A DNA stretch of 33,285 nucleotides from Bacteroidales bacterium (GTDB lineage: Bacteria > Bacteroidota > Bacteroidia > Bacteroidales > WCHB1-69). The position numbers were made by a program, and so were the translations under genes. This document shows, one piece after another, positions 20,790 through 28,600 of the stretch (position 1 is the stretch's first letter; each line of letters begins with the position of its first letter). Where the stretch lies: assembly GCA_017525245.1 (NCBI GenBank), contig JAFXTE010000067.1, positions 1 to 33,285 of the forward strand. The letters are read 5' to 3'. The notes under the pieces are model-generated. The model saw only the letters and a list, made by a program, of their open reading frames with translations, was not told the DNA's origin and did no database searches.

Positions 20790-21782
20790 ATGGAACCGAA
20801 ACTGTTTACACCCCAATTCAACGAACACGCGGAGGAATTCAAGAAATATCTTCCCGTGAATATCAACCTGCGGTTCGAAACCGTAGCCTCACCACTGGCA
20901 CTCTGCGAGGAGACGTATCTGCGTCCGCTGCTGGGCAAATCTTTATTCAACCGCATGGCCACCTACGTGGACGACAACCCCACGCTGGCCGGCGAAGATC
21001 CTGATGGCACCCTCATCGATAAGGCGCGTTTCGCTCTCATCCGGTTGGCCATCTGGAAAGACTACGACATCATCGCGGCCAACATCAGCGACACGGGCGT
21101 GTCGGCGGAAGTCGATAAGGAAAACCGCCTCTTCCGCTATCAGGAAGAGAATCTCAAACGGACTCTCAAGGAGGAAGGCTTCAACTACTTGGACAGCATT
21201 CTCGAATTCCTTGAAGAAAATTCCCAGGATTTTCCGGAGTTCGGCGAATCGCAGTACAAACTCAGCAACGTACAGTCGCTGATCCGCAACACCGCGCAGT
21301 TCCAGGAGTGCTACAATATCGACAACAGCCGGTTGGTGTTCCTGAAGATGCGCGACTACATCCGCGACGTGGAGCTCATCGAGCTGCAGCACCGCATCGG
21401 TCACGACTTCTTCAACGAATTGCTCACTGCCGACGAATCCGATATCAAATACGGAACCATCCTGCCGGCAATCCGTCGCTATGTGGTGTACTCCGCCTTG
21501 GCCGAAGGCATCGGCGAACTGCACAAACTGCCCACCGAGAAGGGATTGCTGTTCGAGACTACTACTATGGACGGCGTACAGGAAACCCCGGTCTATCGCG
21601 CACAAATCGCGGAGACCCGCGCCCGCTGCGCCCAGCGTGCCGAACAGTACCTGGCCACCGCCCTCCACATCATCCGGAACGCGCCTGCAGACTATCCCGA
21701 CTACGTCGGTTTCGCCGGTGACAGTCCTGAAGACGGCATCATCCACCGCGACAACACCAACCGCAAAATCTTCCTCGCTTAG
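20790..21782 (+). CDS. DUF6712-like phage head-tail connector candidate
   Basis: This 330-residue protein is mainly helical (EEFKKYLPVNINLRFETVASPLALCEETYLRPLLGKSLFNRM...; later AIRRYVVYSALAEGIGELHKLPTEKGLLFETTTMDG). The layout recalls the DUF6712 proteins found after portal genes in Bacteroidales phages, which I place as head-completion or connector proteins by context. The DUF number is from memory and should be treated as tentative. The ATG follows an AACC-rich leader ending ttaaaaag. Confidence 0.5.
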   Translation: MEPKLFTPQFNEHAEEFKKYLPVNINLRFETVASPLALCEETYLRPLLGKSLFNRMATYVDDNPTLAGEDPDGTLIDKARFALIRLAIWKDYDIIAANISDTGVSAEVDKENRLFRYQEENLKRTLKEEGFNYLDSILEFLEENSQDFPEFGESQYKLSNVQSLIRNTAQFQECYNIDNSRLVFLKMRDYIRDVELIELQHRIGHDFFNELLTADESDIKYGTILPAIRRYVVYSALAEGIGELHKLPTEKGLLFETTTMDGVQETPVYRAQIAETRARCAQRAEQYLATALHIIRNAPADYPDYVGFAGDSPEDGIIHRDNTNRKIFLA

Positions 21783-21815
21783 CCATAAACAATAAACCCT
21801 AAACCTTAAACCATC

Positions 21816-22166
21816 ATGGACATCGAAACACTCATCGGATACCTTATCAACCCGTTCACCTTGGCTGTCGGCTGGATCTTCGGCCGTCGCCAGCGCCGGA
21901 ACACCGCCATCCAATCCCTTCAGGAAACTATCCAGCTGCTCTCCAGCACCATCCAGGACGACAATCAGAAGATTGTCAGCCTCATGAACGAGGTTCAGGA
22001 GGTGCGCCGTGAAAACGCTGATCTCAAAGCCGGACAGAAAGAACTGATGGACCAAATTGAAGCGTTGAAAGCCGAGAACCGGGAGCTCAACGAACTTATT
22101 CGCGCCAACGGAATCAAGAAAGTGAAACCCGCGATGCGCAAAGATTTGAAAGGAGACGCAGAATGA
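21816..22166 (+). CDS. Membrane-anchored coiled-coil protein (possible lysis accessory)
   Basis: This 116-residue protein has one hydrophobic segment at about residues 7-22 (IGYLINPFTLAVGWIFG) followed by basic residues (RRQRRN) and a long coiled coil to the end (LQETIQLLSSTIQDDNQKIVSLMNEVQEV...). The shape, together with an ATGA overlap into the amidase gene, suggests a spanin- or Rz-like lysis accessory, but no lipobox or partner is seen, so this remains inference. An AACC-rich leader (21783-21815) precedes it. Confidence 0.55.
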   Translation: MDIETLIGYLINPFTLAVGWIFGRRQRRNTAIQSLQETIQLLSSTIQDDNQKIVSLMNEVQEVRRENADLKAGQKELMDQIEALKAENRELNELIRANGIKKVKPAMRKDLKGDAE

Positions 22167-22831
22167 ACCTGATACGACACAATTTTCCTGCCACGCAGTA
22201 TGTGCGTGAGCGCACCGAGAAAAGGCAGATCGTGCTTCATCACACCGCGTCCGGTCCAGGCGTGGATGGCGATATCGCCTGGTGGATGAAAACCCCGGAG
22301 CGGGTGGCCACTCACTTCATCGTGGACCGCGAGGGCTGCGTGCACCAGCTTTTCGACGAAGGGTTCTGGGGCTACCACCTCGGACTGGCGCAGAAGGTAT
22401 TCACGCAGATGAAGCTGCCTTACAAGCAGCTCGACCGTCAGAGCATCGGCATCGAGATTGACAGCTGGGGCTACCTGGAGCCGCACACCGACGGCAAATT
22501 CTACCCCGCCAAATGGAACGGCACCCGCAATGTGCCCAACACCGCCGCCAAGCCTGTGAAGTACTTCTATGAATACTGCACCAACCAGAAGTGGAAAGGC
22601 CATCGTTATTACGAGAAGTACACCACCGCACAGATCGACGCTGTGCGCGAACTGGTACGTGAGCTGTGTGCCAGGCACAACATTCCCACCTCCTACAATC
22701 CGGATATGTGGGAACTGTCGAAACGCGCCCTCACCGGCACGCCCGGCATCTTCGCTCACTGCTCCTACCGCACCGACAAAAGCGATATCCATCCGCAACC
22801 CGAAATGCTCACCATGCTGAAATCGTTGTAA
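22163..22831 (+). CDS. N-acetylmuramoyl-L-alanine amidase (endolysin)
   Basis: This 222-residue enzyme would cut the bond between muramic acid and the peptide in peptidoglycan during lysis. It is an Amidase_2/PGRP-type zinc enzyme: RQIVLHHTAS with zinc ligand H26 (or H27), ATHFIVDREGCVHQLFDEGFWGYHLG in the middle, LDRQSIGIEIDSWG, and a final HCSYRTDKSDIHP with ligands H199 and D208. No signal peptide is visible, so a holin should be needed, and none is recognised with confidence. It overlaps the membrane coiled-coil gene by 4 bases. Confidence 0.85.
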   Translation: MNLIRHNFPATQYVRERTEKRQIVLHHTASGPGVDGDIAWWMKTPERVATHFIVDREGCVHQLFDEGFWGYHLGLAQKVFTQMKLPYKQLDRQSIGIEIDSWGYLEPHTDGKFYPAKWNGTRNVPNTAAKPVKYFYEYCTNQKWKGHRYYEKYTTAQIDAVRELVRELCARHNIPTSYNPDMWELSKRALTGTPGIFAHCSYRTDKSDIHPQPEMLTMLKSL

Positions 22832-22835
22832 TAAT

Positions 22836-23300
22836 ATGACATCATCCCAATATTACCAGTACATCGAGAGCCTTGCTCGCAGTCACCGGATGGTGGCGCA
22901 CTCCGACACCGAGAAACACTTCTTCCGGGGCGAGCTGGAAGAGTTCTACATGGATCTGCGCAACAAGGTGCGCTTCCCGGCGGTGATTGCCGAAAGCTGG
23001 GAAATCACCTTCACGCAGGGCAGCAAGGAGCGCGAAACCTCCTTCATCATCGCCGCCGCTTACAAGGAGAGCAAAAACTGGCAGAACATCTACGCCGCCC
23101 TCGACCTCTGCGAGCGTATCGGCGACGAGTTCCTGCGCCGCATCCTCACCGACACCGACGACGGCGGCCTCTGCGCCGATGTGGAGTTGATGTCGGCTAT
23201 CCCCATGGTGGATGAGCAGCACCTCTACGCCGGGGTGCGCTACACCATCCGGATGTCGTGCCCGTTCAATCCGGATCCTGACGAAGACGAATGGCTATGA
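22836..23300 (+). CDS. Putative tail-completion protein
   Basis: This 154-residue protein (SQYYQYIESLARSHRMVAHSDTEKHFFRGELEEFYMDLRNKVRFPAVIAESWEITFTQGSKERETSFIIAAAYKESKNWQNIYAALDLCERIGDEFLRRI...) has an alpha/beta pattern of the size of phage tail-terminator proteins and sits between the lysis gene and the tail genes. The family is not certain. The next gene begins within its last 10 bases. Confidence 0.45.
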   Translation: MTSSQYYQYIESLARSHRMVAHSDTEKHFFRGELEEFYMDLRNKVRFPAVIAESWEITFTQGSKERETSFIIAAAYKESKNWQNIYAALDLCERIGDEFLRRILTDTDDGGLCADVELMSAIPMVDEQHLYAGVRYTIRMSCPFNPDPDEDEWL

Positions 23301-24103
23301 ACACGCTATCCTACGAAATTGACGGTCAAAAGACCGACCTGACGTTCCCATCCACGATTACCGAGTGCAGCGGGGCGCAGCTCACCGCCGTGGCTGCTGC
23401 CCGGATGGGGCACCTCACCGAGGAAGAGGCGCTGCAGCGGTTGTGCGGCATCCCCATTGACGTGGTGGCGGAACTGTCTCCGTTCCAGCGGTTCAAGATC
23501 CTGGAAGCCGCAGAGCCGGTCATCCAATTCGAGGGCAACGAGCTGTTGTGGAAAAAGTGGAAATTCCCGACCGTGGAAATCGATGGGCATACCTTCTACG
23601 GGCCTGAAGACAGTTTCGGCAACATCACCTGGGGCGAGTTCATCTACGCCGACCAGTGCATGATCCAAGGATATCACCAGGCTGCCATCGCCGCACTGTT
23701 CCGTCCTGAGCGTCCGGGATGGGATGGCGAGACCGACCGCCGCCTGCCCTTCACCGTGCCTGGTACCAAGCACCGCTTCCCCAAGTTCGGCGACATGGAC
23801 GGCGCTTTGGCCGCCGCCATCGCGTGGAACTACCGTGCCGTGCGCTCTGCCGCCGTCGATGCCGCCTACCCTGCCCTCTTCCCCTACTTCGATCCCGATG
23901 CCAAGCCGGAAAAAGACGACGAAGAGGAAGAGACCGAACCCAAGGACGAACCCTCCGGCTTCTCCTGGATCAACGTCCACCGCAGCATCCTCGGCGAAAA
24001 CATCCAGGATGAAGACAAATTCCTCAACCTCTCGATGCACACCGTGCTCTACCGGCTGAACACCGCCGTCATCGAATCAAAGAAGCGGAAATCCAAAATA
24101 TAA
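23291..24103 (+). CDS. Hypothetical tail-region protein
   Basis: This 270-residue protein has an N-terminal beta segment (LSYEIDGQKTDLTFPSTITECSGAQLTAVAAARMG), a helical middle, and an acidic low-complexity linker EKDDEEEETEPKDEP at about residues 210-224 before a C-terminal helical region. In position, it matches the slot for a tail-assembly chaperone-like protein ahead of the tape measure, but no programmed frameshift or clear family is seen. Two start codons, at 23291 and 23297, differ by two residues. Confidence 0.45.
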   Translation: MAMNTLSYEIDGQKTDLTFPSTITECSGAQLTAVAAARMGHLTEEEALQRLCGIPIDVVAELSPFQRFKILEAAEPVIQFEGNELLWKKWKFPTVEIDGHTFYGPEDSFGNITWGEFIYADQCMIQGYHQAAIAALFRPERPGWDGETDRRLPFTVPGTKHRFPKFGDMDGALAAAIAWNYRAVRSAAVDAAYPALFPYFDPDAKPEKDDEEEETEPKDEPSGFSWINVHRSILGENIQDEDKFLNLSMHTVLYRLNTAVIESKKRKSKI

Positions 24104-24111
24104 TTCAATAA

Positions 24112-24196
24112 GGGCTGTAAGCCCGAAGTATGCCAACCCAGGGTGAACGCAGTGAGCCTTGGGACAAACGCCAGGGTGAACACAGTGAGCCCTGGG
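24112..24196. repeat. BIME-like cluster of palindromic repeats
   Basis: Three elements lie side by side: a small hairpin GGGCT/AGCCC (24112-24124), then a 27-base unit CCCAGGGTGAAC...CTTGGG (24137-24163) and a near-identical 26-base unit (24171-24196), each an imperfect palindrome with CCAGGG and CCCTGG ends. Such units recall dispersed repeats common in Bacteroidota chromosomes. They fill the gap before the 24218 gene and argue for starting that gene at 24218, not within the repeat at 24143. Confidence 0.75.
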
Positions 24197-24217
24197 AATG
24201 ACGCAAAACCACCCGCT

Positions 24218-24718
24218 ATGGCAAACGAACACCTGATGACCGATGAAGAATTCCTGCGCCAGGCAAAAGCCTGGGCCGACCGCGTGCGTGCGCAGAGCAA
24301 GGCCGCCGCATCCGCCTTCACCAAGGGCAAGAAAAGTGCCACGCACACCTACAAGACGGGGCGTTATGCCGACAAGACCGAAGGACGGCTGCGGTCCAAG
24401 GTGGGTTACGTACTCCGGAAACGCTACGGGGATCTGGAAGCCGTGAGTTTCAAGATGCCTGTGCACGGCATCTTCCGCGAATACGGTGTGGGCAACGGGC
24501 AGCCACGGCATGGGGTGGCCACCAAGAGCGGACGGGCGGCCAGCGCAAAGATCTACATCAAGCGCACCCCCAGCGACTGGTTCCACAACCCCTTGGAGCG
24601 CAACATCGACGCTCTCGGCGACCTCGTGGCCGACTACTACGGCGACAAAGTGTTGGTGGAGTTCAAGAAGTTGGATACCAACACGGCCAACACCGCAAGC
24701 CATGATGGGGTGCGGTAA
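24218..24718 (+). CDS. HK97 gp10-like tail-completion candidate
   Basis: This 166-residue basic protein (MANEHLMTDEEFLRQAKAWADRVRAQSKAAASAFTKGKKS...) contains RLRSKVGYVLRKRYGDLEAVSFKMPVHGIFREYGVGNGQPR and a late DWFHNPLERNIDALGDLVADYYGDK. The EYGxG turn and helical ends resemble gp10-type head-tail joining proteins, as a guess. The start at 24218 follows the repeat cluster. The stop is directly abutted by three 15-base tandem repeats in front of the toxin-antitoxin genes. Confidence 0.5.
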   Translation: MANEHLMTDEEFLRQAKAWADRVRAQSKAAASAFTKGKKSATHTYKTGRYADKTEGRLRSKVGYVLRKRYGDLEAVSFKMPVHGIFREYGVGNGQPRHGVATKSGRAASAKIYIKRTPSDWFHNPLERNIDALGDLVADYYGDKVLVEFKKLDTNTANTASHDGVR

Positions 24719-24761
24719 AACTATTTTCCGCGAAACTATTTTCCGCGAAACTATTTCCGTG
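24718..24761. repeat. Three tandem 15-base repeats (candidate operator)
   Basis: AAACTATTTTCCGCG occurs at 24718-24732 and 24733-24747, and a copy with one T missing and one substitution at 24748-24761. The third copy overlaps the -33 zone of the antitoxin promoter, so binding of the antitoxin-toxin complex here would repress transcription. Confidence 0.7.
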
Positions 24762-24774
24762 AAGATAAAAAGTG

Positions 24775-24782
24775 TATTTTTG
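24775..24782 (+). promoter_or_regulatory. Promoter of the toxin-antitoxin pair
   Basis: TATTTTTG followed by GCGGCGGAAAAAG fits the host-type consensus. It lies about 27 bases before the antitoxin ATG and lacks TTGTCCCAAC, so it is independent of the late regulon. Confidence 0.65.
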
Positions 24783-24808
24783 CGGCGGAAAAAGCAAAGC
24801 ATAAAGAT

Positions 24809-25018
24809 ATGTGTACAGTGACAATAGAATACAGCGAAAACCGCAAGGCCATAGACCTCCTTCTTTCTGCGATAAGGGAGTTGGGTGCTGTTGTGACCAT
24901 CACGGATGAAAATGAACCGAGGTACAATCCTGAGATTCTCAAAAAAGCGGAAGAGAGCAGAATTGCCCATCGGAACGGACAGTGTGTTAAAATGGCTGTT
25001 GAAGATTTATGGAAATAG
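24809..25018 (+). CDS. Antitoxin of a Txe/YoeB-type pair
   Basis: This 69-residue protein lies directly before and overlaps by 10 bases a Txe/YoeB-like toxin gene. The sequence (MCTVTIEYSENRKAIDLLLSAIRELGAVVTITDENEPRYNPEILKKAEESRIAHRNGQCVKMAVEDLWK) has a short N-terminal alpha/beta region and a C-terminal helical tail of the kind that wraps such toxins. By family it would neutralise the toxin and repress the shared promoter. The overlap and size strongly support the pair even though the antitoxin family itself is not a close match to YefM. Confidence 0.75.
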   Translation: MCTVTIEYSENRKAIDLLLSAIRELGAVVTITDENEPRYNPEILKKAEESRIAHRNGQCVKMAVEDLWK

Positions 25019-25281
25019 AATATTCCCCGTCCGCCTTACGCGACATTGAGCAGTGGAAAAAATCTGGTGACAGAAAAACCATGGACAGAATCACCGAGCT
25101 GCTGAAATCGGTGAAACTTGATTACAAGTCGGGAATTGGCAAACCCGAACCGCTTAAAGGCGATATGCTCGGCCACTGGTCGCGGCGCATCGACAAAAAG
25201 AACCGCCTCGTATATTGTGTTTACGAAGAGGAACAGATAATCACGGTCATATCTCTCCGTGGTCATTATTCGGATAAATAA
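25009..25281 (+). CDS. Txe/YoeB family mRNA-interferase toxin
   Basis: This 90-residue protein matches Txe/YoeB: YSPSALRDIEQWKKSGDRKTMDRITELLKSV, GKPEPLKGDMLGHWSRRIDKKNRLVYCVYEEEQIITVISLRGHYSD. Residues corresponding to the catalytic set of YoeB appear intact: E47, R66 and H86. Known members cut mRNA at the ribosome. Here it is carried between tail genes, with its own promoter and two terminators after it, so it is expressed apart from the structural operon, probably for prophage maintenance or exclusion of other phages. It is a cargo gene in a virion cluster. Confidence 0.88.
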   Translation: MEIEYSPSALRDIEQWKKSGDRKTMDRITELLKSVKLDYKSGIGKPEPLKGDMLGHWSRRIDKKNRLVYCVYEEEQIITVISLRGHYSDK

Positions 25282-25300
25282 AATTTGAAGAAAACCGCCC

Positions 25301-25328
25301 GCCGTCTTCCCCAAGGACGGCATTTTTT
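25301..25328 (+). terminator. Intrinsic terminator after toxin gene
   Basis: GCCGTC and GACGGC pair across a 9-base loop, followed by a run of T's (25323-25328). Confidence 0.8.
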
Positions 25329-25336
25329 TCCATCAG

Positions 25337-25361
25337 GGCCTCCCTTCCCGGAGGCCGTTTT
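25337..25361 (+). terminator. Second intrinsic terminator in tandem
   Basis: GGCCTCC (25337-25343) and GGAGGCC (25350-25356) pair across 6 bases, followed by GTTTTT. Two terminators in a row insulate the toxin-antitoxin unit from the tail genes. Confidence 0.85.
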
Positions 25362-25416
25362 TCATTTTTCCAATTTTAACCTTCCGATTTTTCATCCGTC
25401 ATATTATAAAAAAGAT

Positions 25417-25424
25417 TATCTTTG
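25417..25424 (+). promoter_or_regulatory. Promoter of the 34-residue membrane peptide
   Basis: TATCTTTG followed by GCACCCGAAAGGAGG. The leader is about 16 bases and holds AAGGAGG, an unusually good ribosome binding site for this genome. Confidence 0.6.
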
Positions 25425-25446
25425 CACCCGAAAGGAGGAACCCGAA

Positions 25447-25551
25447 ATGTTAGACATCATCTTATTCATATTGTTCGTGTACGCAATAGTGAAAATTGCT
25501 CCCAAAGGAGCGGGTGCTGGCTTTAGTTTCAATCGCCACCATAGACACTGA
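25447..25551 (+). CDS. Short single-span membrane peptide
   Basis: This 34-residue peptide (MLDIILFILFVYAIVKIAPKGAGAGFSFNRHHRH) has one hydrophobic helix at residues 2-18 and a glycine- and histidine-rich basic tail. It has its own promoter and ribosome binding site and ends just before late promoter D. An upstream in-frame ATG at 25285 reads through both terminators and is rejected. The size and layout recall small membrane toxins or holin-like peptides, but this is only a shape argument. Confidence 0.55.
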   Translation: MLDIILFILFVYAIVKIAPKGAGAGFSFNRHHRH

Positions 25552-25554
25552 CTC

Positions 25555-25591
25555 CTGTCCCATTACATGTCAATCCGTCTATTTACTTTTG
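25555..25591 (+). promoter_or_regulatory. Late promoter D (tape measure)
   Basis: CTGTCCCATT (25555-25564), 19-base spacer, TACTTTTG (25584-25591), then GCCGTAAATTTC. The leader to ATG 25610 is about 12 bases. Confidence 0.7.
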
Positions 25592-25609
25592 CCGTAAATT
25601 TCATGATTT

Positions 25610-28600
25610 ATGGCAAAAGAAATACATAAAAGGATTTCCGTTTGGCTTAATCAGCAGGGAATCGAAAACAATCTCAAATCAGTTCGTACTGCCATTAACA
25701 AAACGGCCAATGAGTTGGCTAAACTCCCTATCGGAACCGAAGAATGGTACCGTAAATCCGAAAAGCTAAAGAAGTTGAAGGATATTCAACTGGAGTTACG
25801 GAAAGAGACAAAGTTGACGGCAGAAGCGATCAAAGAACACAACGAGAAACTGAACGATACCGTTGTGGCAGCTGGTGCTATCAGCGCTGTATATGCCACC
25901 GCGTCCTCCGCCATCCGTCGCTTCATTTCCTCCACCCAAGAGTACGTCGATGCCTACGCCACGCTCGATGACGCAATGACCAACGTGAGCAAATACACTG
26001 GGCTCACACGCGAAGAGGTAAAGCAACTCAACGAGGAGTTCCAGAAGATGGACACCCGTACGCCCACGGAGAAACTCAACGCCTTGGCCGCCGATGCCGG
26101 GCGGCTGGGCATCACATCCAAGGAGGCCATCAAAGATTTCGTGGAAGCCGCCGACATCATCAACGTGGCTCTCGGCGAGGACCTGGGGGAGGATGCCGTG
26201 AAGGAAATCGGCAAATTGGCCGAAATGTTCGGCACCACCGAAACTATGGGTCTTCGTGGCGCAATGTTGGCCACCGGCAGTGCAATCAACACGCTGGCAC
26301 AATCCTCTTCAGCCAGCGAGCGCTACCTGATGGACTTCACCTCACGACTGGCTGGAGCTGCCAACCAGGCAAAAATCTCCCAAGCCAACATACTTGGATT
26401 CGCCTCCGTTCTTGATCAGAACAAACAGCAGGTGGAGATGAGCGCCACGGCTTTGCAGAAACTCCTGATGAATATGTTCACCACTCCGGAGAAATACGCT
26501 CATTTGGCCGGAATGTCTGTGGAAGAATTTGCCGATGCGTTGAAAAACGACGCTAACGAGGCTTTGATTTCATTCTTAGACACTCTGAACAAAAAAGGAG
26601 GATTGTCGGAACTGGCACCCATATTCAAGGATCTCGGTCTTGACGGTGCTCGGGCCAGCGGCGTGATCAGTGTGCTGGCGAGCAAAATCGATGATGTCAG
26701 GGAAGCGCAAGCCACAGCCAACGCCGCCTTTGCGGAAGGCAACTCCGTCATCAACGAGGCGGCCGCCGTGAACGGTAACGCCGCCGCCCAGCTCGATAAA
26801 GCCAAGAAGGCTGTGCAGGATGCCAAGGCGGCGCTGGGCGAGGAGCTGCTGCCGGTGATCACGCAGCTGACGCAGACTTCAGCTTCAGGATTGCGCACTG
26901 CAGCCGCAGTCGTCAAGTTCCTTACACAGCACAAAGGACTCGTAATAGGTTTGGGAGTTGCATACGGCGCATTACACGCGGCCCAGAAATTAGTGATCGC
27001 CGCACAGAAGGAACACGTGGCTCTCTCCATCAAGGGCACCGCCGTGGGCAATGCCTACAAGTCGGTGGTGATGTTGCTTGCCGCTGCAAAAGCCAAGCTT
27101 GCAGGCAGTACCGCCGCCGCAACCTTGGCTCAAAAAGAGTTCAAAGCCGCGTTCGCCGCAACCCCATGGGGAGCCGTCATCGTCGCCATCGGTGCAGTGG
27201 CCACCGGGATGGGAATGCTCATCTCCCGGCATCGCGATGCCAAGAAAGCCGCCGAGGAGTTCAACACCGAAGTGGCCAAAGAACAGTCCGAGGCGCAATA
27301 TCTCTTCGAAAAGCTCAAGAATGCTGAGAAAGGAACGGATGACTACCGGGAAGCCTTGGAAAAGCTCAAGGAGAAATACCCCGAAATCATCCAGAAGCAT
27401 CTCGACGAAGAGGGTGCGCTGCGCGATGTGGAGCAGGCCTACAAGGATGTGATTGTGCAGATCAAGGCGAAGATCGCCGAGCAGCTGAAGGAAGAAAAAA
27501 GGAACAAAATTGTGACAGACGCGCTGAACACCCAAACAGACGCAATAGACGAATTACGTAAAAAACTACAAAGAAAAGGGAAATCCGAATCATTCATCAA
27601 CGATTTTATTGGCGATGTCCAAAAAATGGTCGATGCGGGAGCCACCTACGAACAACTGGCGAAGAAAATAAACTCAGCCGGATTAAAGACAAAGGGTCTT
27701 GACGAAGGTGTTTACTGGAAAGGGTCAACGGAGGACATAGCTCATTTACTGTCCAAATCTCAAAAGGATATGACAGAATCCTTGGAGCAGTTGGACAAAA
27801 AGTATGATCCTATCATAGAGGATGCCAACGAGGAATTGAAAATCCAGAAACAACTGGACGAACTATATGCCAAACGAAAGACCTTTGATCCGAAAGGATC
27901 CTATGGCAATGGCAACAATTCTCCATTTTTGGTTGGGATTGATGAGCAGATTGACCAATTGTTAGAAAAGCTCGCCAAGGTCAAAGAAGCGAAGGACGCG
28001 GCGGTGGAACAACCTGCTAAAGAAGAGAAACCGACCCCGCCCGGCTCCGGCAGCGACCCCGACCAGAAACTTCAAAACAAAATCGCCGCCTTCGAGAAAA
28101 AACTACAGGAGTTTCGCACCCGTCAGCAACGCGAAACCATGGACGGCTGGGAGAAGACCAAGCAGGCCGTCATCGACTCCTACCAGAAGATGATCGACGA
28201 GGCCTCCGAACTCAAGCTCACCGACCGGGTGAAGCAGCTGGCGGAGGAACGCGCCGCCGCCATCGCCGCCGCCGGACAACAGTATCTCGAAAAAAACGGC
28301 AAAATCCTTGAAGATTTTTCCCAAAAATTCCGCGACTGGCAGAAAGAGTCCCTGCCCGACAGCGGCAACGAGATCCTGAACGCCGTGCTCGGCACCGAGC
28401 AGAAATGGGCTCAGCGGTTCAGCGAGGCACAAAAACAGATGCAGGACTTGTTGGATCTACGCAAACTCTTCGTTGACGACAACATCGACACCTCCTCCCT
28501 CGACGCGCTCATCAACAAGCTGGGCGATGAGATGAACGGCATGGCCGACCTTGAAGCAAAGGATATCCAGAAGACCTTGGAAAAATACCAGGCGCAGACC

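Noticed and set aside
24143-24217. Upstream start of the 24218 gene
   Set aside because: The extra 25 codons are encoded by the palindromic repeat units and give a repeat-like peptide (NAVSLGTNARVNTVSPG), so ATG 24218 is preferred.
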